The position numbers and the translations under genes were made by a program. The notes below the pieces were generated by a model. That model was not told the origin of the DNA and searched no databases. It was given only the letters and a program-made list of their open reading frames with translations. Below, one piece after another: positions 23,215-34,807 of a DNA stretch of 39,927 bases. The stretch spans positions 1 to 39,927 of the forward strand of contig SHVV01000006.1 of assembly GCA_009694095.1 (NCBI GenBank), given 5' to 3'. The stretch comes from Alphaproteobacteria bacterium. GTDB taxonomy: Bacteria > Pseudomonadota > Alphaproteobacteria > SHVV01. Each line of letters starts with the position of its first letter. The stretch's first letter is position 1.

Positions 23215-24624
23215 ATGGCGAAGCCGCGCACATTGTTCGACAAGATTTGGGACAGCCATCTCGTCGACGAGCAGCCAGATGGTACTTGCATCGTCTACGT
23301 CGATCGCCATCTGACCCACGAAGTAACAACGCCGCAAGCGTTCGAAGGATTGCGTGACGCCCATCGCAAGGTCCGTCGCCTCGATGCAACGCTCGCAGTC
23401 GCCGACCACAACGTGCCGACGACCGATCGCCGCGGCGGCATCAAAGAAGAAGGGTCGCGTATCCAGATCGAGACCCTGACCGAGAACTGCCGTGAATTCG
23501 GCGTCGAGCTGTTCGACATGAACGACGTCCGCCAGGGCATCGTGCACGTGATCGGTCCCGAGCAAGGCTTCACTCTTCCTGGCGCGACGCTCGTCTGCGG
23601 TGATTCGCATACCGCGACGCACGGCGCGTTCGGCTGCTACGCGATGGGGATCGGCACCTCGGACGTCGAACACGTCCTAGCGACGCAAACGCTCATGATG
23701 AAGCGGCCGAAGAATTTCCGCATCAACGTCGAGGGCGCGTTGCCGATCGGCGTCACCGCCAAGGATCTCGTGCTCGCGATCATCGGCAAGATCGGCACCG
23801 CCGGCGGCACCGGGCACGTGATCGAGTATACCGGTCAGGCGATCCGCTACCTCAGTGTCGAAGGACGGATGACAGTCTGCAATATGTCGATCGAAGCCGG
23901 CGCACGCGCCGGTTTGATCGCGCCCGACGATAAGACCTTCGCCTACCTCGAGGGCAAGCCCAAGGCGCCCAAGGGCGCTCTGTGGGAGCAGGCGGTCGCC
24001 TATTGGCGAACGTTGCCGTCCGACGCCGGTGCGGTCTACGACAAGGACGTCACGATCAAGGCCAGCGATATCGCGCCGCAAGTAACCTGGGGCAACAGCC
24101 CCGAGGATGTCTTGCCGATCACCGGCTGCGTTCCGGCCCCGGCCGACTTCGCCGACGAGGGCAAACGCCAATCGGTCGAGCGAGCGCTCGTCTATATGGG
24201 TCTGACGGCCGGAACGCCGCTCACCCAGGTCAAAATCGACCGCGTCTTCATTGGGTCGTGCACCAACGGGCGGATCGAGGACCTGCGCGCGGCCGCGACG
24301 ATCGCAAAGGGGCGCAAAGTAGCAGCACACGTGAGCGCGATGGTCGTGCCGGGGTCGGGCCTCGTCAAAGTCCAAGCCGAGGAAGAAGGTCTCGATAAAG
24401 TTTTCCTCGCCGCCGGATTTGAGTGGCGCGAGCCGGGGTGCTCGATGTGTCTCGGGATGAATCCAGACCAGCTCACCGCGGGCGAACGTTGTGCCTCGAC
24501 ATCGAACCGGAACTTCGAAGGCCGCCAAGGTCCCGGCGGACGCACGCATTTGATGAGCCCGGCGATGGCGGCCGCGGCGGCGATTGCCGGCACGCTCGCC
24601 GACGTCCGCGACTATCAACGCTAG
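23215..24624 (+). CDS. leuC: 3-isopropylmalate dehydratase large subunit
   Basis: LeuC with LeuD isomerises 2- to 3-isopropylmalate in leucine biosynthesis using a [4Fe-4S] cluster. The 469-residue protein begins [33 protein letters not shown]. It holds the aconitase-family motifs [12 protein letters not shown], the cluster cysteines in [11 protein letters not shown] and [12 protein letters not shown], and substrate residues in [28 protein letters not shown] lies just ahead of the ATG. The short distance from rplS suggests co-transcription or read-through. Confidence 0.97.
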   Translation: MAKPRTLFDKIWDSHLVDEQPDGTCIVYVDRHLTHEVTTPQAFEGLRDAHRKVRRLDATLAVADHNVPTTDRRGGIKEEGSRIQIETLTENCREFGVELFDMNDVRQGIVHVIGPEQGFTLPGATLVCGDSHTATHGAFGCYAMGIGTSDVEHVLATQTLMMKRPKNFRINVEGALPIGVTAKDLVLAIIGKIGTAGGTGHVIEYTGQAIRYLSVEGRMTVCNMSIEAGARAGLIAPDDKTFAYLEGKPKAPKGALWEQAVAYWRTLPSDAGAVYDKDVTIKASDIAPQVTWGNSPEDVLPITGCVPAPADFADEGKRQSVERALVYMGLTAGTPLTQVKIDRVFIGSCTNGRIEDLRAAATIAKGRKVAAHVSAMVVPGSGLVKVQAEEEGLDKVFLAAGFEWREPGCSMCLGMNPDQLTAGERCASTSNRNFEGRQGPGGRTHLMSPAMAAAAAIAGTLADVRDYQR

Positions 24625-24639
24625 GCGGGGGAGAACTCG

Positions 24640-25251
24640 ATGGATAAATTCACGACTCTGCGCGGCATCGCCGCGCCGCTGGCGATGGTGAACGTTGACA
24701 CCGACCGCATCATTCCCAAGCAGTTTCTCAAGACCATCAAACGCACTGGGCTGGGCAAGGCGCTTTTTCACGAGATGCGCTACGACGCGACTGGCAAGGA
24801 GCGGCCCGAGTTCGTCTTGAACCGCGAACCTTATCGCAAGGCCCGGATCCTAATCGCCGGCGAGAACTTCGGCTGCGGGTCGAGCCGCGAGCACGCGCCA
24901 TGGTCGCTGCTCGACTTCGGAATCCGCTGCGTGATCGCGCCGTCCTTCGCCGACATCTTCTTCAACAACTGTTTCAAGAACGGCATTTTGCCGATCGTGC
25001 AGCCGAAAGCGTTGGTCGACAAACTGCTGGATGACGCCGGATGCGGCGCCAATGCCAACATCACGGTCGATCTCGAAAAACAGGAAATCACCGGGCCTGA
25101 CGGCGGGCGCGTCCACTTCGATATCGACCCGTTCCGAAAACATTGTTTGATGAACGGGCTCGACGACATCGGCCTCACGCTGCAAAAAGAAGCGAAAATC
25201 ACGGCTTTTGAGACCAGGCAACGGAGCGAACAGCCGTGGCTATACCGGTAG
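24640..25251 (+). CDS. leuD: 3-isopropylmalate dehydratase small subunit
   Basis: The 203-residue swivel-domain partner of LeuC. The motifs [27 protein letters not shown] and [37 protein letters not shown] are those of LeuD. A GGGGGAGA ribosome-binding site lies 5-12 bp ahead of the ATG and the gap to leuC is 15 bp, so the two subunits are co-expressed. Confidence 0.97.
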   Translation: MDKFTTLRGIAAPLAMVNVDTDRIIPKQFLKTIKRTGLGKALFHEMRYDATGKERPEFVLNREPYRKARILIAGENFGCGSSREHAPWSLLDFGIRCVIAPSFADIFFNNCFKNGILPIVQPKALVDKLLDDAGCGANANITVDLEKQEITGPDGGRVHFDIDPFRKHCLMNGLDDIGLTLQKEAKITAFETRQRSEQPWLYR

Positions 25252-25326
25252 CGGCCTCCAAGCGATTCGTCTCCCAACCCAGCTACTTCGCGCCGGTACC
25301 TCTCACGACCATCAGGACGGTTTCTC

Positions 25327-26439
25327 ATGCCAGCGAATAAAAAACTTCTCGTCCTTCCCGGCGACGGCATCGGCCCTGAAGTCATGTATCAGGTTCGCCG
25401 ATTGATCGACTGGTCTGACAAGCGCCGCCACGTGACGTTCAACGTCACCGAAGATCTCGTTGGCGGGACGTCGATCGACACCCACGGCGTCCCGCTGACC
25501 GATTCGACTCTCGACAAGGCGATGGGCGCCGACGCGGTTCTGTTCGGCGCCGTCGGCGGCCCGAAGTGGGACAACCTCGAGTTCAAAGTGCGGCCCGAAC
25601 GCGGTCTCTTGCGCCTGCGTAAGGAGATGGATCTATTCGCCAATCTGCGTCCTGCGATCGCGTTCGACGCTTTGGCCGACGCATCGTCGTTGAAGCGCGA
25701 ACTGGTTGCCGGACTCGACATTATGATTTTGCGCGAGCTCACCGGCGGGGTCTACTTCGGCGAGCCGCGCGGCATCACCACACTGCCCGACGGCACCCGC
25801 CGCGGCATCAACACTCAAGTCTACACCGACAAGGAAATCCGCCGCGTCGCCCACGTCGCATTCGAGCTGGCGCGCAAGCGGAAAAACCGCGTGACCTCGG
25901 TCGAAAAGGCCAACGTGATGGAAAGCGGTATCCTGTGGCGCGAGGAAGTCCAGAAAGTCCACGATGAGCATTACCCCGACGTCGAACTCGCGCACATGTA
26001 TGCGGACAATTGCGCGATGCAGCTGGTGCGCCAGCCCAAGCAATTCGACGTGATCGTCACCGACAATCTGTTCGGCGACATTCTGTCGGACGCCGCCGCG
26101 ATGCTGACCGGCTCGCTGGGCATGTTACCTTCGGCCTCGCTCGGGGCAGCCGATAGTTCCGGACGCCGCCGCGCGCTCTACGAACCGGTCCATGGCTCGG
26201 CGCCCGACATCGCTGGCAAGGGCGTCGCCAACCCGTTGGCCTGCGTCCTCAGCTATGCGATGGCGCTGCGTTATTCGTTCGACGCCGGGGAGGACGCCGA
26301 CCTAATCGAGAACGCGGTCAAGCGCGTGCTCGAGGGTGGGTTGCGGACCGCCGACATCATGCAGCCGGGCAAGGCGCAGGTCGGAACCAAGGTGATGGGT
26401 GACGCCATCATCCGCGAGCTCGACAAGCTCGCGGCGTAA
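25327..26439 (+). CDS. leuB: 3-isopropylmalate dehydrogenase
   Basis: LeuB oxidises and decarboxylates 3-isopropylmalate with NAD. The 370-residue protein shows the beta-decarboxylating dehydrogenase pattern: [12 protein letters not shown] (8-19), [22 protein letters not shown], the metal/substrate part [18 protein letters not shown], and [33 protein letters not shown] followed by [20 protein letters not shown]. It completes the leuCDB run after a 75-bp gap. Confidence 0.97.
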   Translation: MPANKKLLVLPGDGIGPEVMYQVRRLIDWSDKRRHVTFNVTEDLVGGTSIDTHGVPLTDSTLDKAMGADAVLFGAVGGPKWDNLEFKVRPERGLLRLRKEMDLFANLRPAIAFDALADASSLKRELVAGLDIMILRELTGGVYFGEPRGITTLPDGTRRGINTQVYTDKEIRRVAHVAFELARKRKNRVTSVEKANVMESGILWREEVQKVHDEHYPDVELAHMYADNCAMQLVRQPKQFDVIVTDNLFGDILSDAAAMLTGSLGMLPSASLGAADSSGRRRALYEPVHGSAPDIAGKGVANPLACVLSYAMALRYSFDAGEDADLIENAVKRVLEGGLRTADIMQPGKAQVGTKVMGDAIIRELDKLAA

Positions 26440-26531
26440 GGCACGGCCAGAAACGATTGCCGGGAGACGGCCATCGGAATGGATCACGGCCACGGCTTGT
26501 TTAGGACGTGGCAGCGAACGAGGAGACGATC

Positions 26532-27554
26532 ATGGGCTATCGGATCGCGGTGGTGGGCGCCACCGGCAACGTCGGGCGCGAGATGCTCAACATCTTGGCC
26601 GAACGCGAATTTCCATGCGATGAGGTGATCGCGCTCGCTTCGCGCCAATCGATTGGCAAGGAAGCGGCTTACGGCGACAAGACTTTGATCGTCAAATCGC
26701 TCGACGATTTCGACTTCAAAGGCATCGCCATCGCGCTATTCGCGGCCGGCTCGGCGGTCGCCAAAAGCAAAGCGCCTCAGGCCGCCAAGGCTGGCGCGAT
26801 CGTGATCGACAACTCATCGTACTTCCGCATGGACCCCGACGTGCCGCTGATCGTGCCGGAAGTGAACGCGGCGGCGACCGCTGGATACGCCAAGCGCAAT
26901 ATCATCGCCAATCCCAACTGCTCGACCGCGCAAATGGTCGTGGCATTGAAGCCGCTCCACGACGCGGCGACGATCAAGCGCGTGGTCGTCGCGACCTATC
27001 AATCGGTGTCGGGCGCGGGCAACGCGGCAATGGACGAGCTGTTCCGGCAGACGCGCGCGATCTACGTCAACGACGCGGTCGATACCAAGAGGTTTACCAA
27101 GCAGATCGCGTTCAACGTCATCCCGCACATCGACGTTTTCATGCCAGACGGCGCCACCAAGGAAGAGTGGAAAATGGTGGTCGAGACCAAAAAGATCTTG
27201 GACTCGGCGATCGAAGTCATCGCGACCTGTGTTCGCGTGCCGGTCTTCGTCGGCCATTCCGAGGCGGTCCACATCGAACTCAAGAAGCCGCTCTCGGCGG
27301 CCGCGGCACGCGAGATCCTGCGCAAGGCGCCGGGCATCATGGTGGTCGATAAGCGCGAGGACGGCGGCTACATCACACCGTTGGAATGCGTCGGAGAGTA
27401 CGCGACCTACGTTTCGCGCATCCGCGAGGACACCACCGTGAAGCACGGTCTAGCGCTCTGGGTCGTCTCCGACAACCTACGCAAGGGCGCCGCCTTGAAT
27501 GCCGTGCAGATCGCCGAAGTGCTGATCAACAAGCACCTAAAGAAGGCAGCTTAA
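26532..27554 (+). CDS. asd: Aspartate-semialdehyde dehydrogenase
   Basis: Asd makes aspartate semialdehyde for lysine, threonine and methionine synthesis, upstream of the diaminopimelate branch that uses DapF. I start at ATG 26532 because AGGAGACGAT lies just ahead and MGYRIAVVGATGNVGREML is the true N-terminus with its NADP loop. The catalytic Cys is C130 in ANPNCSTAQM. Further family parts are TYQSVSGAGNAAMDEL and FVGHSEAVHIEL. The enzyme is 340 residues. It follows leuB by 92 bp. Confidence 0.96.
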   Translation: MGYRIAVVGATGNVGREMLNILAEREFPCDEVIALASRQSIGKEAAYGDKTLIVKSLDDFDFKGIAIALFAAGSAVAKSKAPQAAKAGAIVIDNSSYFRMDPDVPLIVPEVNAAATAGYAKRNIIANPNCSTAQMVVALKPLHDAATIKRVVVATYQSVSGAGNAAMDELFRQTRAIYVNDAVDTKRFTKQIAFNVIPHIDVFMPDGATKEEWKMVVETKKILDSAIEVIATCVRVPVFVGHSEAVHIELKKPLSAAAAREILRKAPGIMVVDKREDGGYITPLECVGEYATYVSRIREDTTVKHGLALWVVSDNLRKGAALNAVQIAEVLINKHLKKAA

Positions 27555-27647
27555 GACCCCAGCCACTTCGCGTGCGGCGAAAACACCCCCTCGCCCCGGT
27601 CGCCGCTTCGTGCGAGAGGGCTAGATCCGTTCGCGCCGAAATCTTCG

Positions 27648-27670
27648 CTCCCCCTGCAAGCAGGGAGGGG
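27648..27670. repeat. CT/GA palindrome after asd, copy 6 of a dispersed family
   Basis: CTCCCCCTGC-AA-GCAGGGAGGGG is an almost perfect inverted repeat. A looser companion (CACCCCCTCGCCCCGG ... GTGCGAGAGGG) lies 50 bp upstream. The pair resembles the doublets at 8866-8958 and 12757-12826. Confidence 0.65.
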
Positions 27671-27812
27671 CGTGCGGCGGTCAGCGAATAGTCGAACGGC
27701 GAGCGGACGAAAGCGCGACGCAAAAGGGCCTCGGGCGTGATTGCGCCGCCGGTCCAGCCCGTTCGATGCAGATTTCGTCCGTTGCTTTAGCCGGCTTATG
27801 CCGGCCGCGTCG

Positions 27813-27841
27813 TTGACTTAGCGCAAGCGGAAGTTTTAAAT
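27813..27841 (+). promoter_or_regulatory. Putative sigma-70 promoter of the sdh operon
   Basis: TTGACT and TTAAAT are separated by 17 bp, about 95 bp upstream of the sdhC start. A perfect hairpin sequence, GCCGGC-TTAT-GCCGGC (27790-27805), lies just upstream of the -35 and might be a regulator site or the end of another transcript. The match to consensus is good for a GC-rich genome. Confidence 0.55.
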
Positions 27842-27934
27842 GTCCGCACGGTTGTCGATTTCAAGAAGCAGGGGGGGCAGACGCAGCTCAGACGCTTCGT
27901 GCGCCGTTCCTCCAGTTAAATAGCGAGGCCCACG

Positions 27935-28330
27935 ATGGCAGACATTAACCGCCCCCTCTCGCCCCACTTACAAGTCTACCGCCCGCAAATCACCTCGATC
28001 CTGTCGATCATCCACCGCGCGACGGGATTTTTTCTCGCCGTCGGCACGCTGCTTCTGGCGTGGTGGGTGATCAGCGCCGGCGCCGGTCCGGCAGCGTATA
28101 GCTCGTTCGACTGGTTCATCGACGGCTGGATCGGCCGATTGGCGCTACTCGGCTTCACATTTTCCCTGTTCTATCACCTGTGCAACGGCATCCGGCACTT
28201 GTTCTGGGACATCGGCGCCGGCTTCGAGCTGGCGTCGGTCAGCGCGACTGGCTGGTTGGTGTTGATCGTCTCGTCCGGCTTGACGCTTCTCTCCTGGATC
28301 GTCGGCTACGTGATGCGAGGTGCATTATGA
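27935..28330 (+). CDS. sdhC: Succinate dehydrogenase cytochrome b556 subunit
   Basis: This is one of the two membrane anchors of complex II. The 131-residue protein begins MADINRPLSPHLQVYRPQITSILSIIHRATG, in which the Ser and Arg of SIIHRATG line the quinone site. It has three transmembrane helices and the haem region LFYHLCNGIRHLFWD, with H81 the likely haem b ligand. It overlaps sdhD by 4 bp. Confidence 0.96.
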   Translation: MADINRPLSPHLQVYRPQITSILSIIHRATGFFLAVGTLLLAWWVISAGAGPAAYSSFDWFIDGWIGRLALLGFTFSLFYHLCNGIRHLFWDIGAGFELASVSATGWLVLIVSSGLTLLSWIVGYVMRGAL

Positions 28331-28707
28331 GCATGCAAAGCCCGTTGGGGCGCGTCCGCGGCCTCGGTTCGGCCAAGAGCGGGACCAACCATTGGTGGCA
28401 CCAGCGATTGACCGCGTTAGCACTGATCCCGCTCACGGTCTGGTTCGCCGTCTCGCTCGTCGCGATGACCGGGCGCGGCTACGACACGGCGGTCAATTGG
28501 CTCGCTTCGCCGGTTTCCGCCTGCCTGATGATTCTGCTGATCGGCGCCGGCTTCTACCACATGAAGCTCGGCCTGCAGGTGATCATCGAGGACTACATTC
28601 ACGTCGAATGGCAGAAGCTCACGCTGCTCATCGTCATGCAGTTTTGGAGTTGGCTGCTCGGCATCGCCTCTATCATGGCGGTGTTGTGGGTTTGGTTGGG
28701 AGGCTGA
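28327..28707 (+). CDS. sdhD: Succinate dehydrogenase hydrophobic membrane anchor
   Basis: This 126-residue three-helix protein starts at ATG 28327 ([36 protein letters not shown]), overlapping the sdhC stop. The ORF-track start lies within sdhC. GAKSG-like and HWWHQRLTA segments and the [20 protein letters not shown] helix are typical of alphaproteobacterial SdhD. It anchors SdhAB and completes the haem and quinone sites with SdhC. Confidence 0.94.
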   Translation: MSMQSPLGRVRGLGSAKSGTNHWWHQRLTALALIPLTVWFAVSLVAMTGRGYDTAVNWLASPVSACLMILLIGAGFYHMKLGLQVIIEDYIHVEWQKLTLLIVMQFWSWLLGIASIMAVLWVWLGG

Positions 28708-28708
28708 C

Positions 28709-30496
28709 ATGGCTGCCTACGACATCATCGACCACACATACGACGTCATCGTCGTCGGCGCCGGCGGCGCCGGGCTTCGCGCCGCGGTCGGCCTCGCCGA
28801 AGCGGGCCTCAAGACCGCTTGCCTCACCAAGGTGTTCCCGACCCGCAGCCACACCGTCGCCGCGCAGGGCGGCATTTCGGCCGCGCTCGGCAACATGGGC
28901 CAAGACGATTGGCGCTGGCATATGTACGACACCGTCAAGGGCGCCGACTGGCTCGGCGACCAAGACGCGATCGAATATATGTGCAAAGAGGGCCCGGCCG
29001 CGATCATCGAGCTCGAGCATTACGGCGTGCCGTTCTCGCGCACCGACGCCGGAACCATCTATCAACGGGCCTTCGGCGGCATGACCGCCGAATTTGGCAA
29101 GCGCATCATTCAACGCACCTGCGCCGCCGCCGACCGCACCGGCCACGCGATTCTGCACACGCTCTATCAACAATCGCTCAAGCACGACGTCGAGTTCTTC
29201 ATCGAGTACTTCTCGCTCGGACTCATCATGGAGAACGGCGTCTGCTGCGGCGTGATGGCGTGGAACCTGGACGACGGCACCGTCCACCGCTTCCGCGCCC
29301 ATCTGGTGATCCTCGCGACCGGCGGCTACGGCCGCGCCTATTTCTCGGCGACCTCGGCCCACACTTGCACCGGCGATGGCAACGCCATGGTGCTCGAAGC
29401 CGGGCTGCCGCTGCAGGACGTCGAGTTCGTCCAGTTTCACCCGACCGGCATCTACGGCTCGGGCGTGCTTATCACCGAGGGCGCGCGCGGCGAGGGCGGC
29501 TTCCTCGTCAACTCGCAGGGCGAGCGCTACATGGAGCGTTACGCGCCCAACGCCAAGGACCTTGCCTCGCGCGACGTCGTCAGCCGAGCGAGTACGATCG
29601 AGATTCTCGAAGGCCGCGGCGTCGGTCCGAACAAGGACCACGTCTTCCTCCACCTCGATCACCTCGATCCCAAGATCCTCGAGGAACGGCTGCCGGGCAT
29701 CAGCGAAAGCGCGCATGTCTTCGCTGGCGTCGACGTGACTCGCCAGCCGATCCCGGTGATTCCGACCGTGCACTACAACATGGGCGGCATCCCGACCAAC
29801 TACCTGGGCGAGGTGTTGATCCGCAAGGGCGACGACCCGGATTGCGTGGTGCCCGGATTGATGGCGATCGGCGAAGCGGCGTGCGTCTCGGTGCATGGCG
29901 CCAATCGGCTCGGCTCAAACTCGCTGCTTGATCTCGTCGTGTTCGGCCGCGCCGCCGCGATTCGCGCCGCTCAAGTGGTCAAGCCCAACACCTCACATGC
30001 TCCGCTCAAGGCGAGAGCGGGAGATGAAGCGGTGGCCAAGCTCGATTACTACCGCCACGTCAAAGGCAAACTGCCGACGGCGGCGATCCGCTTGAGCATG
30101 CAGAAGGTCATGCAGGCCAATTGCGCCGTGTTCCGTACCGGCGAAGTGATGGCCGAGGGCGTCAGAAAACTCGAAGAGGTGCGCCAGTCGATGAGCGAGA
30201 TCGGCGTCACCGACCGCTCAATGATCTGGAACTCCGACTTGATGGAGACGCTCGAGCTCGACAACCTGATGCAGCAGGCGATTTGCACCATGCACGCCGC
30301 CGCCAACCGCAAGGAAAGCCGCGGCGGCCACGCGCGCGAGGACTTCAAGAACCGCGACGATGCCAACTGGATGAAGCACACGCTGGTTTCGTACGACAAG
30401 AAGACCGGCAAGGTGTCGATCGACTATCGCCCGGTTCACGCCTACACGCTGACCGACGAGGTCGAGTACATCCCGCCCAAGGCGCGGACGTACTGA
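28709..30496 (+). CDS. sdhA: Succinate dehydrogenase flavoprotein subunit
   Basis: SdhA oxidises succinate to fumarate. The 595-residue protein carries the FAD dinucleotide motif VVGAGGAGL (15-23) and the covalent flavin histidine in [10 protein letters not shown] (H48). Further marks are the active-site run [25 protein letters not shown] and the [21 protein letters not shown] segment that closes the FAD site. A GGGAGG ribosome-binding site lies at the end of sdhD, whose stop is only 1 bp away. Confidence 0.98.
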   Translation: MAAYDIIDHTYDVIVVGAGGAGLRAAVGLAEAGLKTACLTKVFPTRSHTVAAQGGISAALGNMGQDDWRWHMYDTVKGADWLGDQDAIEYMCKEGPAAIIELEHYGVPFSRTDAGTIYQRAFGGMTAEFGKRIIQRTCAAADRTGHAILHTLYQQSLKHDVEFFIEYFSLGLIMENGVCCGVMAWNLDDGTVHRFRAHLVILATGGYGRAYFSATSAHTCTGDGNAMVLEAGLPLQDVEFVQFHPTGIYGSGVLITEGARGEGGFLVNSQGERYMERYAPNAKDLASRDVVSRASTIEILEGRGVGPNKDHVFLHLDHLDPKILEERLPGISESAHVFAGVDVTRQPIPVIPTVHYNMGGIPTNYLGEVLIRKGDDPDCVVPGLMAIGEAACVSVHGANRLGSNSLLDLVVFGRAAAIRAAQVVKPNTSHAPLKARAGDEAVAKLDYYRHVKGKLPTAAIRLSMQKVMQANCAVFRTGEVMAEGVRKLEEVRQSMSEIGVTDRSMIWNSDLMETLELDNLMQQAICTMHAAANRKESRGGHAREDFKNRDDANWMKHTLVSYDKKTGKVSIDYRPVHAYTLTDEVEYIPPKARTY

Positions 30497-30524
30497 GCGT
30501 CACCGGAACAACGAGGACACGCCC

Positions 30525-31307
30525 ATGGCCGAATTCACACTGCCGCAGAACTCGAAGGTTCGTCCCGGCAAGACGCATGCGGCGCCGACCGGCGCCAAGC
30601 GGACCAAGAAGTTCAAGGTCTACCGCTGGAATCCGGACGACAAGAAGAACCCGCAGGTCGATATCTACGAGGTCGACCTCGACAGCTGCGGGCCGATGAT
30701 CCTGGACGGGCTGATCAAGATCAAGAACGAGATCGACTCGACGCTGACCTTCCGGCGCTCCTGCCGCGAGGGCGTGTGTGGCAGTTGCGCGATGAACATC
30801 GACGGCACCAACACGCTCGCCTGCACCAAGGCGATCGGCAACGTCAAGGGCGACGTCAAGGTCTACCCGCTGCCGCATCTGCCGGTGGTCAAGGATTTGG
30901 TGCCCAACCTCAACACGTTTTACGCCCAATACAAGTCGATCAAGCCGTGGCTGCAATCGGAATCACCACCGCCGCCCGACCGCGAGCGCAAGCAGTCGCC
31001 CGACGAACGCAAGAAGCTCGATGGTCTTTGGGAATGCATCCTTTGCGCCTCGTGCTCGACCAGCTGCCCGAGCTATTGGTGGAACGGCGAGCGCTACCTC
31101 GGCCCGGCGATCCTTTTGCAGGCCTATCGCTTCCTGGTCGATTCCCGCGACGAAGCGACCGGCGAGCGGCTCGATAACCTCGAGGACCCGTTCCGGCTAT
31201 ACCGCTGTCACACGATCCTAAATTGCACCAAGACCTGCCCCAAGGGCCTCAACCCGGCCAAGGCGATCGCCGAGATCAAGAAGATGATGGTCGAGCGACA
31301 GGTCTAA
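30525..31307 (+). CDS. sdhB: Succinate dehydrogenase iron-sulfur subunit
   Basis: SdhB passes electrons from FAD to quinone through three clusters. The 260-residue protein has the [2Fe-2S] ligands C80, C85, C88, C100 ([12 protein letters not shown] ... LAC). The [4Fe-4S] ligands begin at [12 protein letters not shown] (C171, C174, C177), and the [3Fe-4S] part lies in [17 protein letters not shown]. It follows sdhA by 28 bp and is closed by a strong terminator. Confidence 0.97.
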   Translation: MAEFTLPQNSKVRPGKTHAAPTGAKRTKKFKVYRWNPDDKKNPQVDIYEVDLDSCGPMILDGLIKIKNEIDSTLTFRRSCREGVCGSCAMNIDGTNTLACTKAIGNVKGDVKVYPLPHLPVVKDLVPNLNTFYAQYKSIKPWLQSESPPPPDRERKQSPDERKKLDGLWECILCASCSTSCPSYWWNGERYLGPAILLQAYRFLVDSRDEATGERLDNLEDPFRLYRCHTILNCTKTCPKGLNPAKAIAEIKKMMVERQV

Positions 31308-31333
31308 CGTGGCTCGATTCAGCGCACTGTGCA

Positions 31334-31361
31334 AAACCGCCGGCCGTAGCGCCGGCGGTTT
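31334..31361 (+). terminator. Terminator after the sdh operon
   Basis: AAACCGCCGGC-CGTAGC-GCCGGCGGTTT is a perfect 11-bp inverted repeat about 27 bp after the sdhB stop, continuing CGTTT. The flanking A and T runs make it usable from either strand, so it may also end transcription of the convergent secreted-protein gene at 31389-31784. Confidence 0.85.
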
Positions 31362-31388
31362 CGTTTCTGGCGCGTCGATGCCGAGCCG

Positions 31389-31784
31389 CTACTTCTTAGT
31401 TCGCGACAGAGAAATCTTGCACTTGCCGTTCAGACTGCCGAGTTTCTGCCAGCCTTCTACATCGAGACGGTCACCATCAATTTTTCTGGAAAAATCCGAA
31501 GATCCGTGTACGCCGGCCATAAAATCGATGGAAACGCGCAGCAATACTTGCTCACCGGAATCCAATTGACCCGAGATTAATAGCGCGTAGGTCGGTCCCG
31601 TTTCTCGGTACTCGTATTTCTCATTCGTGACGACACTGGGACCTCTCGCCGGTCTATTCTTGGTAAGGGCGTCGCACGTCATTGTGCCTGACCACTCCCC
31701 GTCATATGTGGGGGCGGATGCCGATGGGGTGCCGGCCGCGAGAACCAGAAGGCCGAGAACGTTGGCAAAAACCCGTTTCGTCAT
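31389..31784 (-). CDS. Small secreted protein of unknown function
   Basis: This 131-residue protein starts at ATG 31784, chosen because GAAGGAGTGGGGCAG precedes it and a signal peptide follows (MTKRVFANVLGLLVLAAGTPSASA). The mature part begins APTYDGEWSGTMTCDALTKN, is beta-rich, contains two cysteines (MTC, GKCKISLS) and ends in a basic tail. I do not recognise a named family. The DG-x-W ... C start resembles that of the frameshifted secreted protein at 13351-13844, so the two may be distant paralogues. It is convergent with sdhB and divergent from mmsA. Confidence 0.75.
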   Translation of the reverse strand: MTKRVFANVLGLLVLAAGTPSASAPTYDGEWSGTMTCDALTKNRPARGPSVVTNEKYEYRETGPTYALLISGQLDSGEQVLLRVSIDFMAGVHGSSDFSRKIDGDRLDVEGWQKLGSLNGKCKISLSRTKK

Positions 31785-31944
31785 CTGCCCCACTCCTTCG
31801 CTTTGTCGCCCAATGGCCTCGGCAACGATCGCCATAGGCCGCAGCTTTTTCATCGCTAATTGACTATTGTAGTACTTTGCGCACCCAACCCTCTGATTCG
31901 AGGTTTTTCCTCGAAGCGATCCCCTCCTTTGGGAGACGAACGCC

Positions 31945-33441
<1,497 letters not shown>

Positions 33442-33447
33442 GCGGCG

Positions 33448-33822
33448 TTAGAAGCGTTCGCCGTCGTCGAGGTCCGTGGCAGCAACATTAGGTTCGGTCG
33501 CGACCGCCGACGGATGCGGTCGGAACGCGGCGATCGACCCCAAACACTTGAAATTTTTCTCCGTCTCGATCGAACCGCGCGGCTCGCAGAAACGGCGGTC
33601 GCTCCGAACCAGTCTGTCGATGATCCGGCAATCGCGACCGGTCGTGAGGTCGAGCGCGTGTTAGACGAGACCACTGCCCGAGGTCGCGGTCGCAGCGGCC
33701 GAGATGGCCGTTGCGGCCTGATCGAGAAAAGGCACGCCCAACATCGACGCGACGCAGCCGCCGAGGTTCAGCGCCAGGAGCGCTGCAAGCGCGACGCGCC
33801 CACCTAGCTTAACAACGAACAT
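33448..33822 (-). pseudogene. Small lipoprotein with an in-frame TAA
   Basis: From ATG 33822 the minus strand reads MFVVKLGGRVALAALLALNLGGCVASMLG, a lipoprotein signal with lipobox LGGC. It then reads DQAATAISAAATATSGSGLV and meets TAA at 33661-33663. The same frame continues without interruption as HALDLTTGRDCRIIDRLVRSDRRFCEP and onward to TAA at 33448. This second part (70 residues, two close cysteines) reads like true protein and resembles small alphaproteobacterial lipoproteins with a TGxDC segment. The ORF track missed it because of the stop. The intact protein would be 124 residues. The function is unknown. It lies 6 bp from the convergent mmsA stop. Confidence 0.7.
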
Positions 33823-33912
33823 CGAGCGTCATCCGCGCACTGTCGCTGCGTCGACCCGGACCAAGAAGCTCATAGCTTCGATCGACGGCGAGCACGAGAG
33901 CTTTTAAGCCGC

Positions 33913-34794
33913 CTACCACCGAAGCGCAGCGAGCGCGGCCTGCGGCCGGTACCCGCCAACGCGGCAGGCCGCCGCGATTTTCGCGCCGTCGGGTGTCTCT
34001 CCGGGCGCGATGCCGAGTTCGGCGGCGTGGATCCCCGAAGTGATGAAATAGCCATCGACGCCGGCGCCGTTCGCTCCGGCAATGTCAGTCCTGAGCGAAT
34101 CGCCGACCGCGAACACCTGATGGCGCTCGATGCCATCGAAGGTCGCAAAGCAGGCAGCGTACGCCGCGGCGTGCGGCTTGCCGTGGTAGGCGACGCGGCC
34201 GCCTAACCGTTCATAGGCCGCGGCGAGCTGGCCAGCGCACGGCACGTGGCGCGTCCCACGTTGCACCTCATGGTCGGGGTTGGCGCAAATCAGCGGCAGG
34301 TCGCGCTCCAACGCTTCGGCTAGGAAGGCGCCGTAGTCGGCAACTGTTTCGGTGTCGTCATCGAGAAGGCCGGTGACGACAATGAATGACGCAGTGCTCA
34401 GCCGATCGACGACGGTATAGTCGAGCGCCTCCATCAGACCCCAGTCGCGCTCCGGGCCAAGGCGAAAGTATCGGCGGCCGAGCCCGGCGTGAAACCCGTC
34501 GCCGCGTGCCGTCAGCGCGGCGCGGGTCAGATCGCCCGAGGTGATGATTGAATCATAGGCGCTCCGCGGAATGCCGAGCTCGACCAGACGCTGCACGACT
34601 TCGGACGAGCGCCGTGGCGCGTTCGATAGTAGCAGCGTCCGAATTTTTGCGTCGCGGAAGCGGCCGAGACAAGCGACCGCCGATGGAAACGCTTCGAGTC
34701 CGTTGTGAATGACCCCCCACAGGTCGAGGATCGCCGCCCGGTAGCGCCCGGCGATCCCGCGAAAGCCGGGCAGTATCGGCACGTCGTCGATCAT
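33913..34794 (-). CDS. TIGR01459-type HAD-IIA family hydrolase
   Basis: This 293-residue protein begins MIDDVPILPGFRGIAGRYRAAILDLWGVIHNG. The HAD motif I has Asp-Leu-Trp-Gly-Val instead of DxDGT, which is usual for this group. LLLSNAPRRS (motif II), HGKPHAAAY (motif III lysine) and VFAVGDSLRTDIAGANGAGVDGYFITSG (motif IV) complete the phosphatase. The cap is of the class IIA type, as in NagD and PgpH-like enzymes, but the substrate is unknown. It starts 13 bp after the broken EAL gene and may share its transcript. Confidence 0.88.
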   Translation of the reverse strand: MIDDVPILPGFRGIAGRYRAAILDLWGVIHNGLEAFPSAVACLGRFRDAKIRTLLLSNAPRRSSEVVQRLVELGIPRSAYDSIITSGDLTRAALTARGDGFHAGLGRRYFRLGPERDWGLMEALDYTVVDRLSTASFIVVTGLLDDDTETVADYGAFLAEALERDLPLICANPDHEVQRGTRHVPCAGQLAAAYERLGGRVAYHGKPHAAAYAACFATFDGIERHQVFAVGDSLRTDIAGANGAGVDGYFITSGIHAAELGIAPGETPDGAKIAAACRVGGYRPQAALAALRW

Positions 34795-34807
34795 GCGTTT
34801 ATCCTAT

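Larger units (their letters stand above)
27555..27934. other. 380-bp intergenic region between asd and sdhC
   Basis: There is no gene. The asd-proximal half holds a CT/GA palindrome with looser inverted repeats (27583-27670). The sdhC-proximal half holds a perfect GCCGGC-TTAT-GCCGGC hairpin (27790-27805) and the sdh promoter (27813-27841). ORFs here are short and unlike any protein. Confidence 0.75.

Noticed and set aside
24640-27554. Horizontally acquired leucine/asd block
   Set aside because: Composition and gene order match the neighbouring core genes and the usual alphaproteobacterial arrangement.
28673-29896. 407-residue minus-strand ORF opposite sdhA
   Set aside because: It is a shadow of sdhA, with no recognisable domain.
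33913-34794. HAD hydrolase with a missing second catalytic Asp (DLWG instead of DxD)
   Set aside because: The DxWG form of motif I is usual for this TIGR01459-type group, so it is not a sign of inactivation.
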